Assembly: GCA_016873495.1 (NCBI GenBank) | Contig: VGXC01000001.1 | Coordinates: forward strand, 1-64,000 | DNA length: 64,000 bases | Direction: 5' to 3' | Origin: Nitrospira sp. | Lineage (GTDB): Bacteria > Nitrospirota > Nitrospiria > Nitrospirales > Nitrospiraceae | Shown here: positions 51,894-62,776 of the stretch, piece after piece | Position numbering within the stretch: the stretch's first letter is position 1 | Layout: each line of letters begins with the position of its first letter | Translations under genes and position numbers: made by a program | The notes under the pieces: generated by a model | What the model saw: only the letters and a program-made list of their open reading frames with translations | Database searches by the model: none | What the model was told of the DNA's origin: nothing

Positions 51894-54712
51894 CGGATCG
51901 CCTCGACACAACGGTCGCAGATCGTCGGATGCTCGGCCATCGACCCCACCGAGGCCCGATAGTTCCAGCAACGCGCGCACTTCTTGCCCTCGGCCTTCTG
52001 CACGACGACGAGGAAGTCCGGTGTCTGGGGCAGATTGTGCGCCTCTTCCAGTTCCACCTGCGACACGATCAAGAGGCCGGGCAAAGCCTGCTCGTATGGC
52101 TTCAGGAAGTTGTATCGTTCCTGGTTGGCTTTGATTACCACCTTCGCCTCAAGCGACGAGCCGATGACTTTGTCGCGACGTTGCGCTTCCAAGGCTGATT
52201 GCGCGGCAACCCTGACCTCCAGTAGCCGCTCCCACCGTTGAGCCAGCGCTTCATTGGCCCAGCGAGGATCGGCCGTTGGAAACGACGTCAGGTGGACACT
52301 CGAACCTCCGACGCTTTTCTGTGCGCTCGCCGGCAGCATCCGCCAAATCTCTTCCGCCGTAAAACTCAGCACCGGCGCCATCAGCTTCGTCAGCGCCGTC
52401 AGTATCTCAAACAGGACAGTCTGGGAACCACGACGCAAGGGAGAATCTTTGTGAAGGGTGTACAGCCGATCCTTCAGGATATCCAGGTAGACCGCGCTCA
52501 GGTCCACCGAGCAAAAGTTGTTCACCGCATGGAAGATCGTGTGGAACTCGAACTCTTCATAGCCCTTGGTGACTCGCGGGATCAACTCGCCCAGCCGCAT
52601 CAGTGCCCAGCGGTCCAATTCAGGCAGCCGATCGTAGGACACACGGTGCACCGCCGGGTCAAAATCATACAAATTGCTCAAGAGGAATCGGCAGGTGTTG
52701 CGAATCTTCCGGTAGGCCTCGACGAGATGGTTCAAAATTTCCGGCGAAATCCGCAGGTCTTCGCGATAGTCCTGGGCGGCCACCCAGAGACGGAGAATTT
52801 CCGCGCCCGACTGTTTGATCACGTCCTGCGGCGCCACGACGTTGCCGGCCGACTTGGACATCTTTCTCCCCGCCCCGTCGAGGACAAAGCCATGCGTCAA
52901 CACTGCGTCGTACGGAGCCCGTCCGTCCGTGGTCACTCCGGCCAGCAGCGCACTGTGAAACCAGCCCCGGTGTTGGTCGGAGCCCTCCAAATACAGGGCG
53001 GCGGGCCACCAGTGCCGCGGCTTGAGAACCGCCGCATAGCTGACGCCCGACTCGAACCAGACGTCTAGAATGTCTTTCTCTTTCTCGAAGACCGTCCCGC
53101 CGCATCGGCAGGCCGTTCCAACAGGCATCAGCTCAGCCGCGGATTTTTCAAACCAGCAGTCCGCTCCCTGCCGCTCGACCAACGAAGCCACATGTTCGAT
53201 CACGTTGGGATCGGCCAGCACCTTTTTGCACGCGGCACAGGTGAAACCGGGGATCGGCACGCCCCAGACCCGCTGGCGCGACAGGCACCAGTCCGGCCGG
53301 TTCTCGATCATCCCGTTGATGCGATCCTTCCCCCAAGCGGGAATCCATCGGACCTTGTCTCTGATCTGCTCGAGCGCCCGCTGACGCAGCGCATGGGTCT
53401 CCATCGAGACGAACCACTGTTCGGTCGCGCGGAAGATCACCGGGGTCTTGCAACGCCAGCAATGGGGATACGAATGAGCGAGGCTCCCCGCGCCAAGCAA
53501 CTTGCCGTTGGTCTTCAACCGCTCGACGATCGCCGGATTGGCCTTCAGCACCTGTTGCCCGGCAAATTCCTTGACCGACTCCTTGAATCGCCCCGCGTCG
53601 TCCACCGGCGCCAGAATCTCCAGCCGCTCACCGGGCGTCGCGTGCTGATTATGTTCCAGCACCAGCAGGTAGTCTTCCATGCCATGGCCCGGTGCGATAT
53701 GCACACAACCGGTTCCCTGCTCCAGTGTCACAAAGTCCCCGAGCAACATCGGCGAGAGTCCGTCGGTCAGGGGCCGTTGCGTTTCCAATCCCTCGAAGCC
53801 CTGCCTCCCTTTCCGTGTCCAAAGGACCGAGTACGGGGGAAAAGCGCAGGCTTTCGCGACGCCATCCACCAGTTTTTCGGCGATGACCAGCACTTCATCC
53901 CCGACTTTCACGAACGCATAGTCGATGTCCGGATGCAGACAGACGGCCTGGTTCGCCGGCAATGTCCAGGGCGTCGTCGTCCAGATCACGACGGAAACCG
54001 TTTTAATGTCCGCAGGCAACGCAACGCCCAGCTGGTTTTTCTTGCCCAGTACGTTGGGGGACGCCGCCAACGGAAACTTCACATAAACGGATGGCGAGGT
54101 ATGGTCCTCGTACTCGACCTCCGCCTCGGCCAGCGCGGTTTGATCCACGGTGCACCAGAGGACTGGCTTGAGGCCTTTATAGACGCCGCCCTTGGCGACG
54201 AACTTCCCGAACTCGCGCAGGATGGTCGCCTCATAGGCCGGAGTCATCGTGAGGTAGGGATGGTCCCAGTCCCCCAGCACGCCCAGACGTCGGAACTCCT
54301 CTCGCTGGAGGTTGACGTATTTCTCTGCATACTCGCGGCACAGTTTGCGGATGACGGGCACATCGAGGCCCTTTTTCTTGTCGCCCAGCTCCTTGAGCAC
54401 CTGATGTTCGATCGGCAATCCGTGGCAATCCCATCCCGGCACATAGGGCACGCGGAACCCGGCCATGGTCTTGGACTTGACGATGAGGTCCTTGAGGATC
54501 TTGTTCAGCGCGTGGCCGATGTGGATGCGGCCGTTCGCGTAAGGCGGGCCGTCGTGCAGCACATAGAGCGGCCGGTCTTTGCCTGCCTCCTGAATCCGCT
54601 CGTAGAGGCGCTCCTGCTCCCACTGCGCCAACAGCTCCGGCTCCCGCTGCGGCAGGTTCGCCTTCATCGGAAAGTCGGTCTGGGGCAGGTTGAGTGTGGC
54701 TTTATAGTCCAT
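51890..54712 (-). CDS. ileS: Isoleucyl-tRNA synthetase
   Basis: A 940-residue class I synthetase. [16 protein letters not shown] is the HIGH motif, [11 protein letters not shown] follows, an editing domain lies at about 200-400, [12 protein letters not shown] is the KMSKS loop, and the C-terminus has the zinc site KCARCWNY...CDRC of the bacterial (type 1) enzyme. Starts at ATG 54712. Confidence 0.97.
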   Translation of the reverse strand: MDYKATLNLPQTDFPMKANLPQREPELLAQWEQERLYERIQEAGKDRPLYVLHDGPPYANGRIHIGHALNKILKDLIVKSKTMAGFRVPYVPGWDCHGLPIEHQVLKELGDKKKGLDVPVIRKLCREYAEKYVNLQREEFRRLGVLGDWDHPYLTMTPAYEATILREFGKFVAKGGVYKGLKPVLWCTVDQTALAEAEVEYEDHTSPSVYVKFPLAASPNVLGKKNQLGVALPADIKTVSVVIWTTTPWTLPANQAVCLHPDIDYAFVKVGDEVLVIAEKLVDGVAKACAFPPYSVLWTRKGRQGFEGLETQRPLTDGLSPMLLGDFVTLEQGTGCVHIAPGHGMEDYLLVLEHNQHATPGERLEILAPVDDAGRFKESVKEFAGQQVLKANPAIVERLKTNGKLLGAGSLAHSYPHCWRCKTPVIFRATEQWFVSMETHALRQRALEQIRDKVRWIPAWGKDRINGMIENRPDWCLSRQRVWGVPIPGFTCAACKKVLADPNVIEHVASLVERQGADCWFEKSAAELMPVGTACRCGGTVFEKEKDILDVWFESGVSYAAVLKPRHWWPAALYLEGSDQHRGWFHSALLAGVTTDGRAPYDAVLTHGFVLDGAGRKMSKSAGNVVAPQDVIKQSGAEILRLWVAAQDYREDLRISPEILNHLVEAYRKIRNTCRFLLSNLYDFDPAVHRVSYDRLPELDRWALMRLGELIPRVTKGYEEFEFHTIFHAVNNFCSVDLSAVYLDILKDRLYTLHKDSPLRRGSQTVLFEILTALTKLMAPVLSFTAEEIWRMLPASAQKSVGGSSVHLTSFPTADPRWANEALAQRWERLLEVRVAAQSALEAQRRDKVIGSSLEAKVVIKANQERYNFLKPYEQALPGLLIVSQVELEEAHNLPQTPDFLVVVQKAEGKKCARCWNYRASVGSMAEHPTICDRCVEAIR

Positions 54713-54723
54713 GTAGTTTTGGG

Positions 54724-54810
54724 GAGGTTCAGGCTGAGGCTGAGGTTAAGATAAGGTTCAGTCTCTCTTAGCCAAACTCAAACTCAACCTAAACCTCAAC
54801 CTTAACCTAC
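54724..54810. repeat. Hexamer-like AGGTT/AACCT microrepeats between nadA and ileS
   Basis: The left arm is a run of GGTTCAGGCTGAGGCTGAGG type words, and the right arm (54774-54810) is a run of near-hexamers (AACTCA, ACCTAA, ACCTCA, ACCTTA, ACCTAC). The arms are loosely complementary and can pair. It fills nearly the whole gap between the two genes and may work as a terminator, but lacks a clean T-run. Confidence 0.6.
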
Positions 54811-54813
54811 TAT

Positions 54814-55917
54814 CTAACTTACCGCCATCATCCGGTCCAGCGCGACCTTGGCCCAGGCCTTGTCGTCCTCCGGCACGACGATCTGGTTCACAACGTGCCC
54901 GTCGGCCAAGTTCTCCATGGCCCAGCAGAGGTGGGGAGCATCGATGCGAAACATGGTGGCGCACTGGCAGACCGTGGAAGAAAGGAAAAACACCCGCTTG
55001 TCCTGCTGTTTCCGCTTCAACCGGTTGACCAGATTCAGCTCGGTCCCGACCGCCCAGGCGGTGCCGGCGGGGGCAGCGCTGACGGTCTTGATGATGAACT
55101 CCGTGGAACCCACCAAGTCGGCCTTATCCACGACGGTTTCGTGGCATTCCGGATGCACGATAACCTTGATACCGGGATACTGTTTGCGAAAATAATCCAC
55201 GTGGGCCGGCTGGAACATCTGGTGCACGCTGCAGTGGCCTTTCCAGAGGATCAGCCTGGCCTTGCGGATCGCCTCGACGCTGTTCCCGCCTCTCGGCTGG
55301 AACGGGTCCCAGACGATCATCTCCTCCCGCGGCATGCCCATCTTGTTCGCCGTGTTGCGCCCCAGGTGTTCATCGGGGAAAAACAGAATTTTCTCGCGCC
55401 TGGCCCAGGCCCACTGCATGACGGCCCAGGCGTTGGAGGAGGTGCAGGTAATGCCGCCGTGCTCGCCGCAGAAGGCCTTGAGCACCGCCGCGGAGTTCAC
55501 GTAGACGACCGGCGTGACCGATTCCTCCACGGGCAGCAGCCGGCCGAGCGATTCCCAACATTGATCCACTTGCTCGATGGCCGCCATGTCGGCCATGGAA
55601 CAGCCGGCGGCGAGATCGGGCAGGATCACGGTCTGCTTCGAACGGCTGAGGATATCCGCCGTCTCCGCCATGAAGTGGACGCCGCAAAAGACAATATAGG
55701 GCCGCTCCGAGCGCTCCGCAGCCAGCTTGGCCAGCAGCAAGGAGTCCCCACGGAAGTCGGCATGTTCGATGACTTCGTCGCGTTGATAGTTATGGCCCAG
55801 GATCATGACCTGGTCGCCCAACGCCCGTTTAGCCGCTGCTGTGCGCGCAAACAGCTCGTCCGGCGTCAACGCCTGATAGTCGGTGATCGGCCGAATAACG
55901 GTTTCGACAGCTTTCAC
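54814..55917 (-). CDS. nadA: Quinolinate synthase
   Basis: A 367-residue [4Fe-4S] enzyme that condenses iminoaspartate and DHAP to quinolinate for NAD synthesis. GDQVMILGHNYQRDEVIEHA, FCGVHFMAETADIL, CTSSNAWAVM, FFPDEHLGRNTA, HPECHETVV and the C-terminal CQCATMFRID with the cluster Cys are all present. The frame is open to 56031, but the GTG at 55917 has AGGGG 7 nt upstream and lies near the family start. nadD is at 34286; nadB and nadC are not seen. Confidence 0.93.
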   Translation of the reverse strand: MKAVETVIRPITDYQALTPDELFARTAAAKRALGDQVMILGHNYQRDEVIEHADFRGDSLLLAKLAAERSERPYIVFCGVHFMAETADILSRSKQTVILPDLAAGCSMADMAAIEQVDQCWESLGRLLPVEESVTPVVYVNSAAVLKAFCGEHGGITCTSSNAWAVMQWAWARREKILFFPDEHLGRNTANKMGMPREEMIVWDPFQPRGGNSVEAIRKARLILWKGHCSVHQMFQPAHVDYFRKQYPGIKVIVHPECHETVVDKADLVGSTEFIIKTVSAAPAGTAWAVGTELNLVNRLKRKQQDKRVFFLSSTVCQCATMFRIDAPHLCWAMENLADGHVVNQIVVPEDDKAWAKVALDRMMAVS

Positions 55918-56081
55918 TGTTTTCCCCTGCTCTCCTGTCGCGGGCGCTGCATCGGCGCGCACATGGGACTGCCCCTCACGACAAGTTGTACATTCTACGC
56001 TAGGCCATCGAGGACAATCAACGCCTTCCACGGAGCAACAACGGGCCGATCCGACTCGGCAGCACTAGGCCTAACGGCCGA

Positions 56082-56111
56082 TTGACAAGCTCGAAAACCG
56101 AGGTGTACGAT
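56082..56111 (+). promoter_or_regulatory. Promoter of the thiC leader
   Basis: TTGACA (56082-56087), an 18-nt spacer and TACGAT (56106-56111), just before the riboswitch. Divergent from nadA. Confidence 0.7.
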
Positions 56112-56117
56112 CTCGCC

Positions 56118-56224
56118 ACAGCTAGGGGAGCATCAGGAGCCAGACGAACGGCTCCGAGGCTGAGAGTCCGACCCAGCGGACGACCCTCAGAACCTGACCT
56201 GGATAATACCAGCGTAGGGAAGCG
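56118..56224 (+). ncRNA. TPP riboswitch (THI element)
   Basis: The aptamer core is recognisable: CTAGGGGAGC, GGCTGAGAGTCC, GACCCTCAGAACCTGACCTG, GATAATACCAGCGTAGGGAA and GC. It binds thiamine pyrophosphate and sits between a promoter and an intrinsic terminator in front of thiC, so high TPP should stop transcription. The exact ends are approximate. Confidence 0.95.
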
Positions 56225-56253
56225 GCAACAGTCGGTCGATTACGGCCTATCTA

Positions 56254-58249
<1,996 letters not shown>

Positions 58250-58250
58250 T

Positions 58251-58288
58251 CGAGTGGAGAATGGAGAATTGAGAGTGGTGAATTGAGG
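58251..58288. repeat. GAGAATGGAGAATTGAGAG-type microrepeat after thiC
   Basis: The run CGAGTGGAGAATGGAGAATT followed by GAGAGTGGTGAATTGAGG repeats words of the form GTGGAGAAT/GTGAATTGAG directly after the thiC stop. Similar ATTGAGAATTG words occur at 12160-12195 upstream of miaA. Non-coding. Confidence 0.55.
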
Positions 58289-58354
58289 AAGCCGATCATC
58301 ATCGTGGACAAGAGCTACGCGTTCGCATTGAATATCAACTAAAAGGCAGCGACT

Positions 58355-59155
58355 ATGAATAAGCCCAAACCAGCGCCACTGAGGGAAAGAGACATCACCC
58401 GCCAGATCGCGCGGGCCTACTATAAAGAGTTCGATCAGCTCATCGAGAGCGACGTGATCATCGTCGGCGCCGGGCCGTCCGGGTTGATTTGCGCGAAAGA
58501 CCTGGCCGCCATGGGGTTCCGCACGTTGATCGTCGAGCAGAGCCTGTCGCTCGGCGGCGGCTTCTGGTCCGGCGGCTACCTCATGAACAAGGCCACGATC
58601 TGCGCGCCGGCCCAGGACATCCTGGAAGAGATCGGCGTGCCTTGCAAACCGGTCAACGAATGCGAGGGCATGTATCTGGTGGACCCGCCGCACGCCACGG
58701 GCGCCTTGATCGCCTCCGCCTACAAGGCCGGCGCCAAGGTCCTGAACCTGACCCGAGTCGTGGACCTGATCCTGCGCCGCGACGGCATCCTGGAAGGCGT
58801 GGTCGTGAACAATACGACGGCCGAAACGGCGGGCCACGACGTGGTCCATGTGGACCCCATCGCCCTGGAGAGCAAGATCGTTGTGGACGCGACCGGACAT
58901 GATGCCATCGTGGTGGACCTGTTGCACAAGCGGGGCTTGTACAAGCCGGTGCCGGGAAACGGCGCCATGTGGGTCTCCCGCTCCGAGCAGGAAGTCATGG
59001 ACCGGACCGGCGAGGTTTACCCGAACTGTTTCGTGATCGGGCTGGCCGTGGCCGCCGTCTACGGCACGCCCCGCATGGGCCCGGCCTTCGGGTCCATGTT
59101 GTTGTCGGGCCGCTACGGGGCCGAGTTGATCAAAAAGAAACTGAAGCAGGAGTAG
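58355..59155 (+). CDS. thi4: Thiazole synthase Thi4 family, His-type (non-suicidal)
   Basis: A 266-residue FAD/NAD-binding protein. SDVIIVGAGPSGLICAKDLA (dinucleotide fold, GAGPSG at 38-43), GGGFWSGGYLMNK and YGTPRMGPAFGSMLLSG are Thi4 blocks. In suicidal eukaryotic Thi4 the sequence TGHDGPFGAFC donates the Cys sulfur; here TGHDAIVVDLLH has His191 at that place, as in archaeal enzymes that use sulfide catalytically. It makes the thiazole half of thiamine from NAD and glycine. It follows thiC by 105 bp and is probably under the same riboswitch. The annotation ribulose-1,5-biphosphate synthetase refers to the same archaeal family and seems less likely here. Confidence 0.9.
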   Translation: MNKPKPAPLRERDITRQIARAYYKEFDQLIESDVIIVGAGPSGLICAKDLAAMGFRTLIVEQSLSLGGGFWSGGYLMNKATICAPAQDILEEIGVPCKPVNECEGMYLVDPPHATGALIASAYKAGAKVLNLTRVVDLILRRDGILEGVVVNNTTAETAGHDVVHVDPIALESKIVVDATGHDAIVVDLLHKRGLYKPVPGNGAMWVSRSEQEVMDRTGEVYPNCFVIGLAVAAVYGTPRMGPAFGSMLLSGRYGAELIKKKLKQE

Positions 59156-59158
59156 AGG

Positions 59159-59249
59159 GAGCTTATAGCTGGTAGCATATGGCGAGAAAATGCCGGCGGG
59201 ATCGACTCCTGGTCCTCGCCATTGGCTATCTGCCATAGGCCATCAGCTC
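59159..59249. repeat. Word-like microrepeat region, copy B
   Basis: GAGCTTATAGCTGGTAGCAT followed by ATGGCGAG on the left and CTCGCCATTGGCTATCTGCC followed by ATAGGCCATCAGCTC on the right form an imperfect inverted repeat with about 25-35 nt arms around a 30-nt centre. Related to the region at 43671. It fills the gap between thi4 and the TPR gene. Confidence 0.6.
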
Positions 59250-59262
59250 TTTGTTGAAAGCT

Positions 59263-59778
59263 ATGGATCTGCAAGACTTTCTATTGCAAGGCGAAGGGCG
59301 CGAGGAAGACAAGAAAGACGCCTGGCATTATTTCCAGCAAGCCTATGAGCACCAGATGAAAGGCGAGTTGGAGGAAGCCGTCCGCCTCTACAAACGGTCC
59401 CTCGACCGCCACCCGACCGCCGAAGCCTATACGTTCCTCGGTTGGACCTACAGCTTCATGGGCAAGCTGGACGAGGCGATCGCCGAATGTCACCGGGCCA
59501 TCGAGATGGACCCGGAGTTCGGCAACCCCTACAACGACATCGGGGCCTATTTGATCGAAAAAGGCCAGTTCGACGAGGCCATCCCCTGGTTCGAACGGGC
59601 CTTGCAGGCCAGACGCTACGAAAGCCCGGCCTTCCCCCACCTGAACCTGGGGCGCGTCTTTGAACGGAAGGGCTTGTGGGACAAGGCGATCGATGCCTAC
59701 AAGCAGGCGCTGACCCTCAATCCCGACTATGCGCTGGCCAAGCGGGCGCTGGGCCGGCTCATTGGCATGCTGAATTGA
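59263..59778 (+). CDS. Cytoplasmic TPR protein
   Basis: A 171-residue protein without signal peptide, made of about four TPR units: AWHYFQQAYEHQMKGELEEA, EAYTFLGWTYSFMGKLDEAI, NPYNDIGAYLIEKGQFDEAI and HLNLGRVFERKGLWDKAIDA. The ATG at 59263 is taken as start; TTG codons at 59251 and 59254 are alternatives. Partner unknown. Confidence 0.82.
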   Translation: MDLQDFLLQGEGREEDKKDAWHYFQQAYEHQMKGELEEAVRLYKRSLDRHPTAEAYTFLGWTYSFMGKLDEAIAECHRAIEMDPEFGNPYNDIGAYLIEKGQFDEAIPWFERALQARRYESPAFPHLNLGRVFERKGLWDKAIDAYKQALTLNPDYALAKRALGRLIGMLN

Positions 59779-59831
59779 ACGGACAGCTCGAGGCAACCGG
59801 CCACGGCCATCAGCAGGAAAGAATCCCCGAC

Positions 59832-60242
59832 ATGGATCAGACGGCGGAGCGCAACGGCAAGACAGTGCTGGTGGCGGTTAACGATATCTTCTTTTATGCG
59901 AAGCTGCGGGACGCGCTGCGTGGCGGCGAGTATACGTTGGAGCGAGCGCGGACAGAGGAGGATGTCGCCGCGAAAGCCGACACGGCGGCGGCGCTGGTCA
60001 TCAATATGAACGACGATCGGCTGGATGCCTTCCGCGCCTTGGAAGGACTGAAACACCGCTCAACTCAGTCTCCCCTCCCGATCCTTGCCTTCGCCAACCA
60101 TGAAGAGGTGGACACCTGGCGGCGCGCAAAAGAATTGGGCGCGACCAAAGTCGTCTCGCGGAACGAGTTTTCGGCACGCACGAGAGAGTTGGTGGAAGAA
60201 GTGATCGCGGCCAGTAATCAGTCATCTGTTATCGGTACATGA
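59832..60242 (+). CDS. Degenerate receiver-like domain protein
   Basis: A 136-residue single domain with the alternating alpha/beta pattern of CheY: TVLVAVNDIFFYAKLRDALR, ALVINMNDDRLDAFRALEGL, LPILAFANHEEVDTWRRAKE and GATKVVSRNEF. The position of the phosphorylated Asp appears to be Asn (VINMN), and the conserved C-terminal Lys-Pro is Arg-Asn, so phosphorylation is not expected. The last residues (SNQSSVIGT) are encoded by microrepeat-like sequence. AGGAAAG lies upstream of the ATG. Confidence 0.7.
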   Translation: MDQTAERNGKTVLVAVNDIFFYAKLRDALRGGEYTLERARTEEDVAAKADTAAALVINMNDDRLDAFRALEGLKHRSTQSPLPILAFANHEEVDTWRRAKELGATKVVSRNEFSARTRELVEEVIAASNQSSVIGT

Positions 60243-60293
60243 AGGCTGTGACCCAAACGGAAAACTGACTACTGAAAACTCTCGTCTTGAAGC

Positions 60294-61385
60294 ATGAAAC
60301 ACTCCCGTCTGCATGACCAGCACCTCGCCGCCGGCGCCGTCATGGCCGAAGCCGCCGGCTGGGAGATGCCCGCCCATTACGGCAACCCGGAAGCCGAGCA
60401 CCGATCGGTCCGCCAAGGAGTCGGCCTGGCCGACCTGTCGCAGCGCGGCAAGCTGCGGGTGACCGGAGACGACCGGGTCAAATGGCTGCAAAGCGTCATC
60501 AGCAACGACATCCTCCCTCTCACGCAAGGCCACGGCCTCTACTCCAGTTTTCTGAACCATAAAGGCAAGATGCTGACCTATTTCCGCGTCTATGCCATGG
60601 CCGATGCGCTCATGCTGGAAGATGTCGGCGAGATCGGCGACGCGACCTTCCAAGCTTTCAGAAAGTTTCTCCTCTACGGCACCAAGGCCAAGATGGAGAA
60701 CTGTGCGGAGCCCTGGGGACATCTGCTCGTCAGCGGCCCACGCGCCGCCGACCTCATCAAGGCGGCCTTCGGCCTGGATGTGTCCGGCCTGAAGTCCCTG
60801 GATTTCATCGGACACGAGATTGACGGCCGCCAGGCCCTGCTGATTCGGACCGAAGAGACGGGAGAGATGGACATCGAAGTGCTGCTGCCGGTTGACGGTC
60901 TGGCCCCAGCCTGGAACAGTCTTATGAAAGCCGGCGCGCCGATGGGCCTCAGCTTGTTCGGCACCCAGGCCCGCGAATCCTTGCGCCTGGAAGCCGGCCT
61001 GGCCAGGGTTGGCAAGGACCTTACGGAAGAGATCGTCCCGCCGGAAGCCAACCTGGAAGGGATCGCGTTCAGCCTCAGCAAAGGCTGCTATCCCGGACAG
61101 GAAGTCGTGGCCCGGATGGACACCTACGGCAGCGTCCGCCGCCGCCTGGTCGGCCTGGCCCTTACCGGCTCTGCTGTCCCGCCCCACGGGGCCAAACTCT
61201 TTAGCGGCGACCGGGAAGTGGGCTGGGTCTCCAGCGCATCCCTGTCGCCGACGCTCGGCCTTCCGATCGCGCTGGGCTTCCCCTTGCGGGACTTCACCCA
61301 ACCAGGCACGGCCCTGGCCGTCGAATTCGACGGCCAGCGGCACGAGGCCACGATTCACCCCCTGCCCTTTTATTCTCGCGCCTAG
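60294..61385 (+). CDS. ygfZ: YgfZ/GcvT-domain folate-binding protein
   Basis: A 363-residue protein related to aminomethyltransferase. LADLSQRGKLRVTGDDRVKW and FLNHKGKMLTYFRVY form the GcvT fold, and KGCYPGQEVVARMDTYGSVR contains the YgfZ signature with Cys265. YgfZ/IBA57 proteins help assemble or repair certain [4Fe-4S] enzymes with folate, which fits neighbours thiC, nadA and bioB that need such clusters. The presence of the KGCYxGQE motif argues against true GcvT. Confidence 0.88.
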   Translation: MKHSRLHDQHLAAGAVMAEAAGWEMPAHYGNPEAEHRSVRQGVGLADLSQRGKLRVTGDDRVKWLQSVISNDILPLTQGHGLYSSFLNHKGKMLTYFRVYAMADALMLEDVGEIGDATFQAFRKFLLYGTKAKMENCAEPWGHLLVSGPRAADLIKAAFGLDVSGLKSLDFIGHEIDGRQALLIRTEETGEMDIEVLLPVDGLAPAWNSLMKAGAPMGLSLFGTQARESLRLEAGLARVGKDLTEEIVPPEANLEGIAFSLSKGCYPGQEVVARMDTYGSVRRRLVGLALTGSAVPPHGAKLFSGDREVGWVSSASLSPTLGLPIALGFPLRDFTQPGTALAVEFDGQRHEATIHPLPFYSRA

Positions 61386-61428
61386 CCATCCGGCTTCTTT
61401 TGCGACACCGATTTTCGATGCCGACCGT

Positions 61429-62688
61429 CTAGAAATATTGTGCAATGGCGGTCTGCACCAACCAGGCGTCGGTCGGAGCGAGTAGCCGGGCCACGTCCAC
61501 CCGGAGCAAGGTGGTCGTCAACCAGGTGGGGATGATCCTGATCCCGCCGCCGATATTGGCCGCGCCGGTCCAGCCACGAACGTTCCCATCCTGATTCATC
61601 CCCTGAAACAGGCCGAGATCGGAAAAGACGACGCCTTGGACGGCCCAGCGCGGTCCGATCGGCACGGCGTGGCGCAGTTCCGTGTTGAGGTAACTCTGGG
61701 CGCGGTTGCGATACAAATTATCGGCCAAGCCCCTGACGCCGGCCTGGCTGCCGATGAGGAGACTATGATTGACGTTTCCGGAATTGACGGCCTCTGCCAC
61801 GCCATTGAGCATCAAGACCGTCTGCCGACCGAGCGGCACCCCCTGGAGATACCGGAGCCGCCCTTCGTGGCGATTCTGATTCGGTCCGAGGAAATACCCG
61901 GGCCTGAGTTCCAGGGTCAGACGATAGCCGCTGGGCACCAAGTCATGCCAATGATACCGATCCCAAATCAGCTCGGGAGCGACGCCGATGAAATACCCGC
62001 TGGGCGGTGCCTGAGCGGAGGCATCCGTGAGGTACTCGCGGTAGACTCGGAGCACCATTTCATAGCGCAATGGAGAGCCGTACTGATAGGGGCTCTTCCA
62101 TTCGACTTCGCCGCCGAGCCGATCACGGTGCCACCCGGCCGATGAGTCTTGAAAACGAAACGCGGAGCTGGCGAGAAAGAGGTTGGCTTCCTTCGCCCAG
62201 CGGGTCGGATGGAAACTGTGCTGCGCCATCGCCAGCTCGAAGTTCGGACGCCGCTGGTTGTACCGGAAGATGGCCGCCAGTTTGGTGGCGTCCCCGCCGA
62301 TGTTGTATTCACCGGCGCCCGCCGTCACATCGACGTCCTGATTGGTTTTCCCGGTAGAGAAGTTCACGATCGGGGCCAACGTGAACTTTTCTCGAACGAC
62401 CACGACCAATACTTGATCGATAACCGAGACTTGCACCGCATCGAAGATGGCCAGGTTCCGCACGCGCCGCTCGAACTCCTGGATGTCCTCGTCGCTGAAA
62501 TGGTCCGGTACATGCCGAGGCAACAGCTCCAGAATCGTCTTGGGCTTGGTGTGGAGGACTCCCGTCACGTCGCTCCGGACAATGAAGTGCCCCTCGGTCG
62601 TCTGGGCCTCTGCCTGCTGGAGGCTGCCCCCGAGCCACAGACAGGCAACCGCAGCAAGACAGCGTAAGGCACAGGACATTTCCCGCAT
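61429..62688 (-). CDS. BamA/TamA-superfamily outer-membrane protein with one POTRA-like domain
   Basis: A 419-residue exported protein. Signal peptide (about 1-28, ending AEA), a short POTRA-like region (about 30-110: HTKPKTILELLPRHVPDHFS, FERRVRNLAIFDAVQVSVID) and an Omp85-type barrel that ends in a C-terminal Phe (LVQTAIAQYF) as outer-membrane barrels do. VPLGRQTVLMLNGVAEAVNS and YLNTELRHAVPIGPRWAVQG resemble the last strands of BamA/D15. True BamA has five POTRA domains, so this is a smaller relative. The start at 62688 is preferred over the open frame to 62838. Confidence 0.78.
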   Translation of the reverse strand: MREMSCALRCLAAVACLWLGGSLQQAEAQTTEGHFIVRSDVTGVLHTKPKTILELLPRHVPDHFSDEDIQEFERRVRNLAIFDAVQVSVIDQVLVVVVREKFTLAPIVNFSTGKTNQDVDVTAGAGEYNIGGDATKLAAIFRYNQRRPNFELAMAQHSFHPTRWAKEANLFLASSAFRFQDSSAGWHRDRLGGEVEWKSPYQYGSPLRYEMVLRVYREYLTDASAQAPPSGYFIGVAPELIWDRYHWHDLVPSGYRLTLELRPGYFLGPNQNRHEGRLRYLQGVPLGRQTVLMLNGVAEAVNSGNVNHSLLIGSQAGVRGLADNLYRNRAQSYLNTELRHAVPIGPRWAVQGVVFSDLGLFQGMNQDGNVRGWTGAANIGGGIRIIPTWLTTTLLRVDVARLLAPTDAWLVQTAIAQYF

Positions 62689-62776
62689 AGACGGCTCCCG
62701 CTCCCGGCCTTCATGGCGAGAGCGCATTGGATGGTTCACAATGGCGGACGGATAGCGTTGAAACGGGAGGATCGTC

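Noticed and set aside
53192-54754. 520-codon plus-strand ORF opposite ileS
   Set aside because: Antisense to a conserved synthetase, with low-complexity Arg/Gly/Asp composition and no motif.
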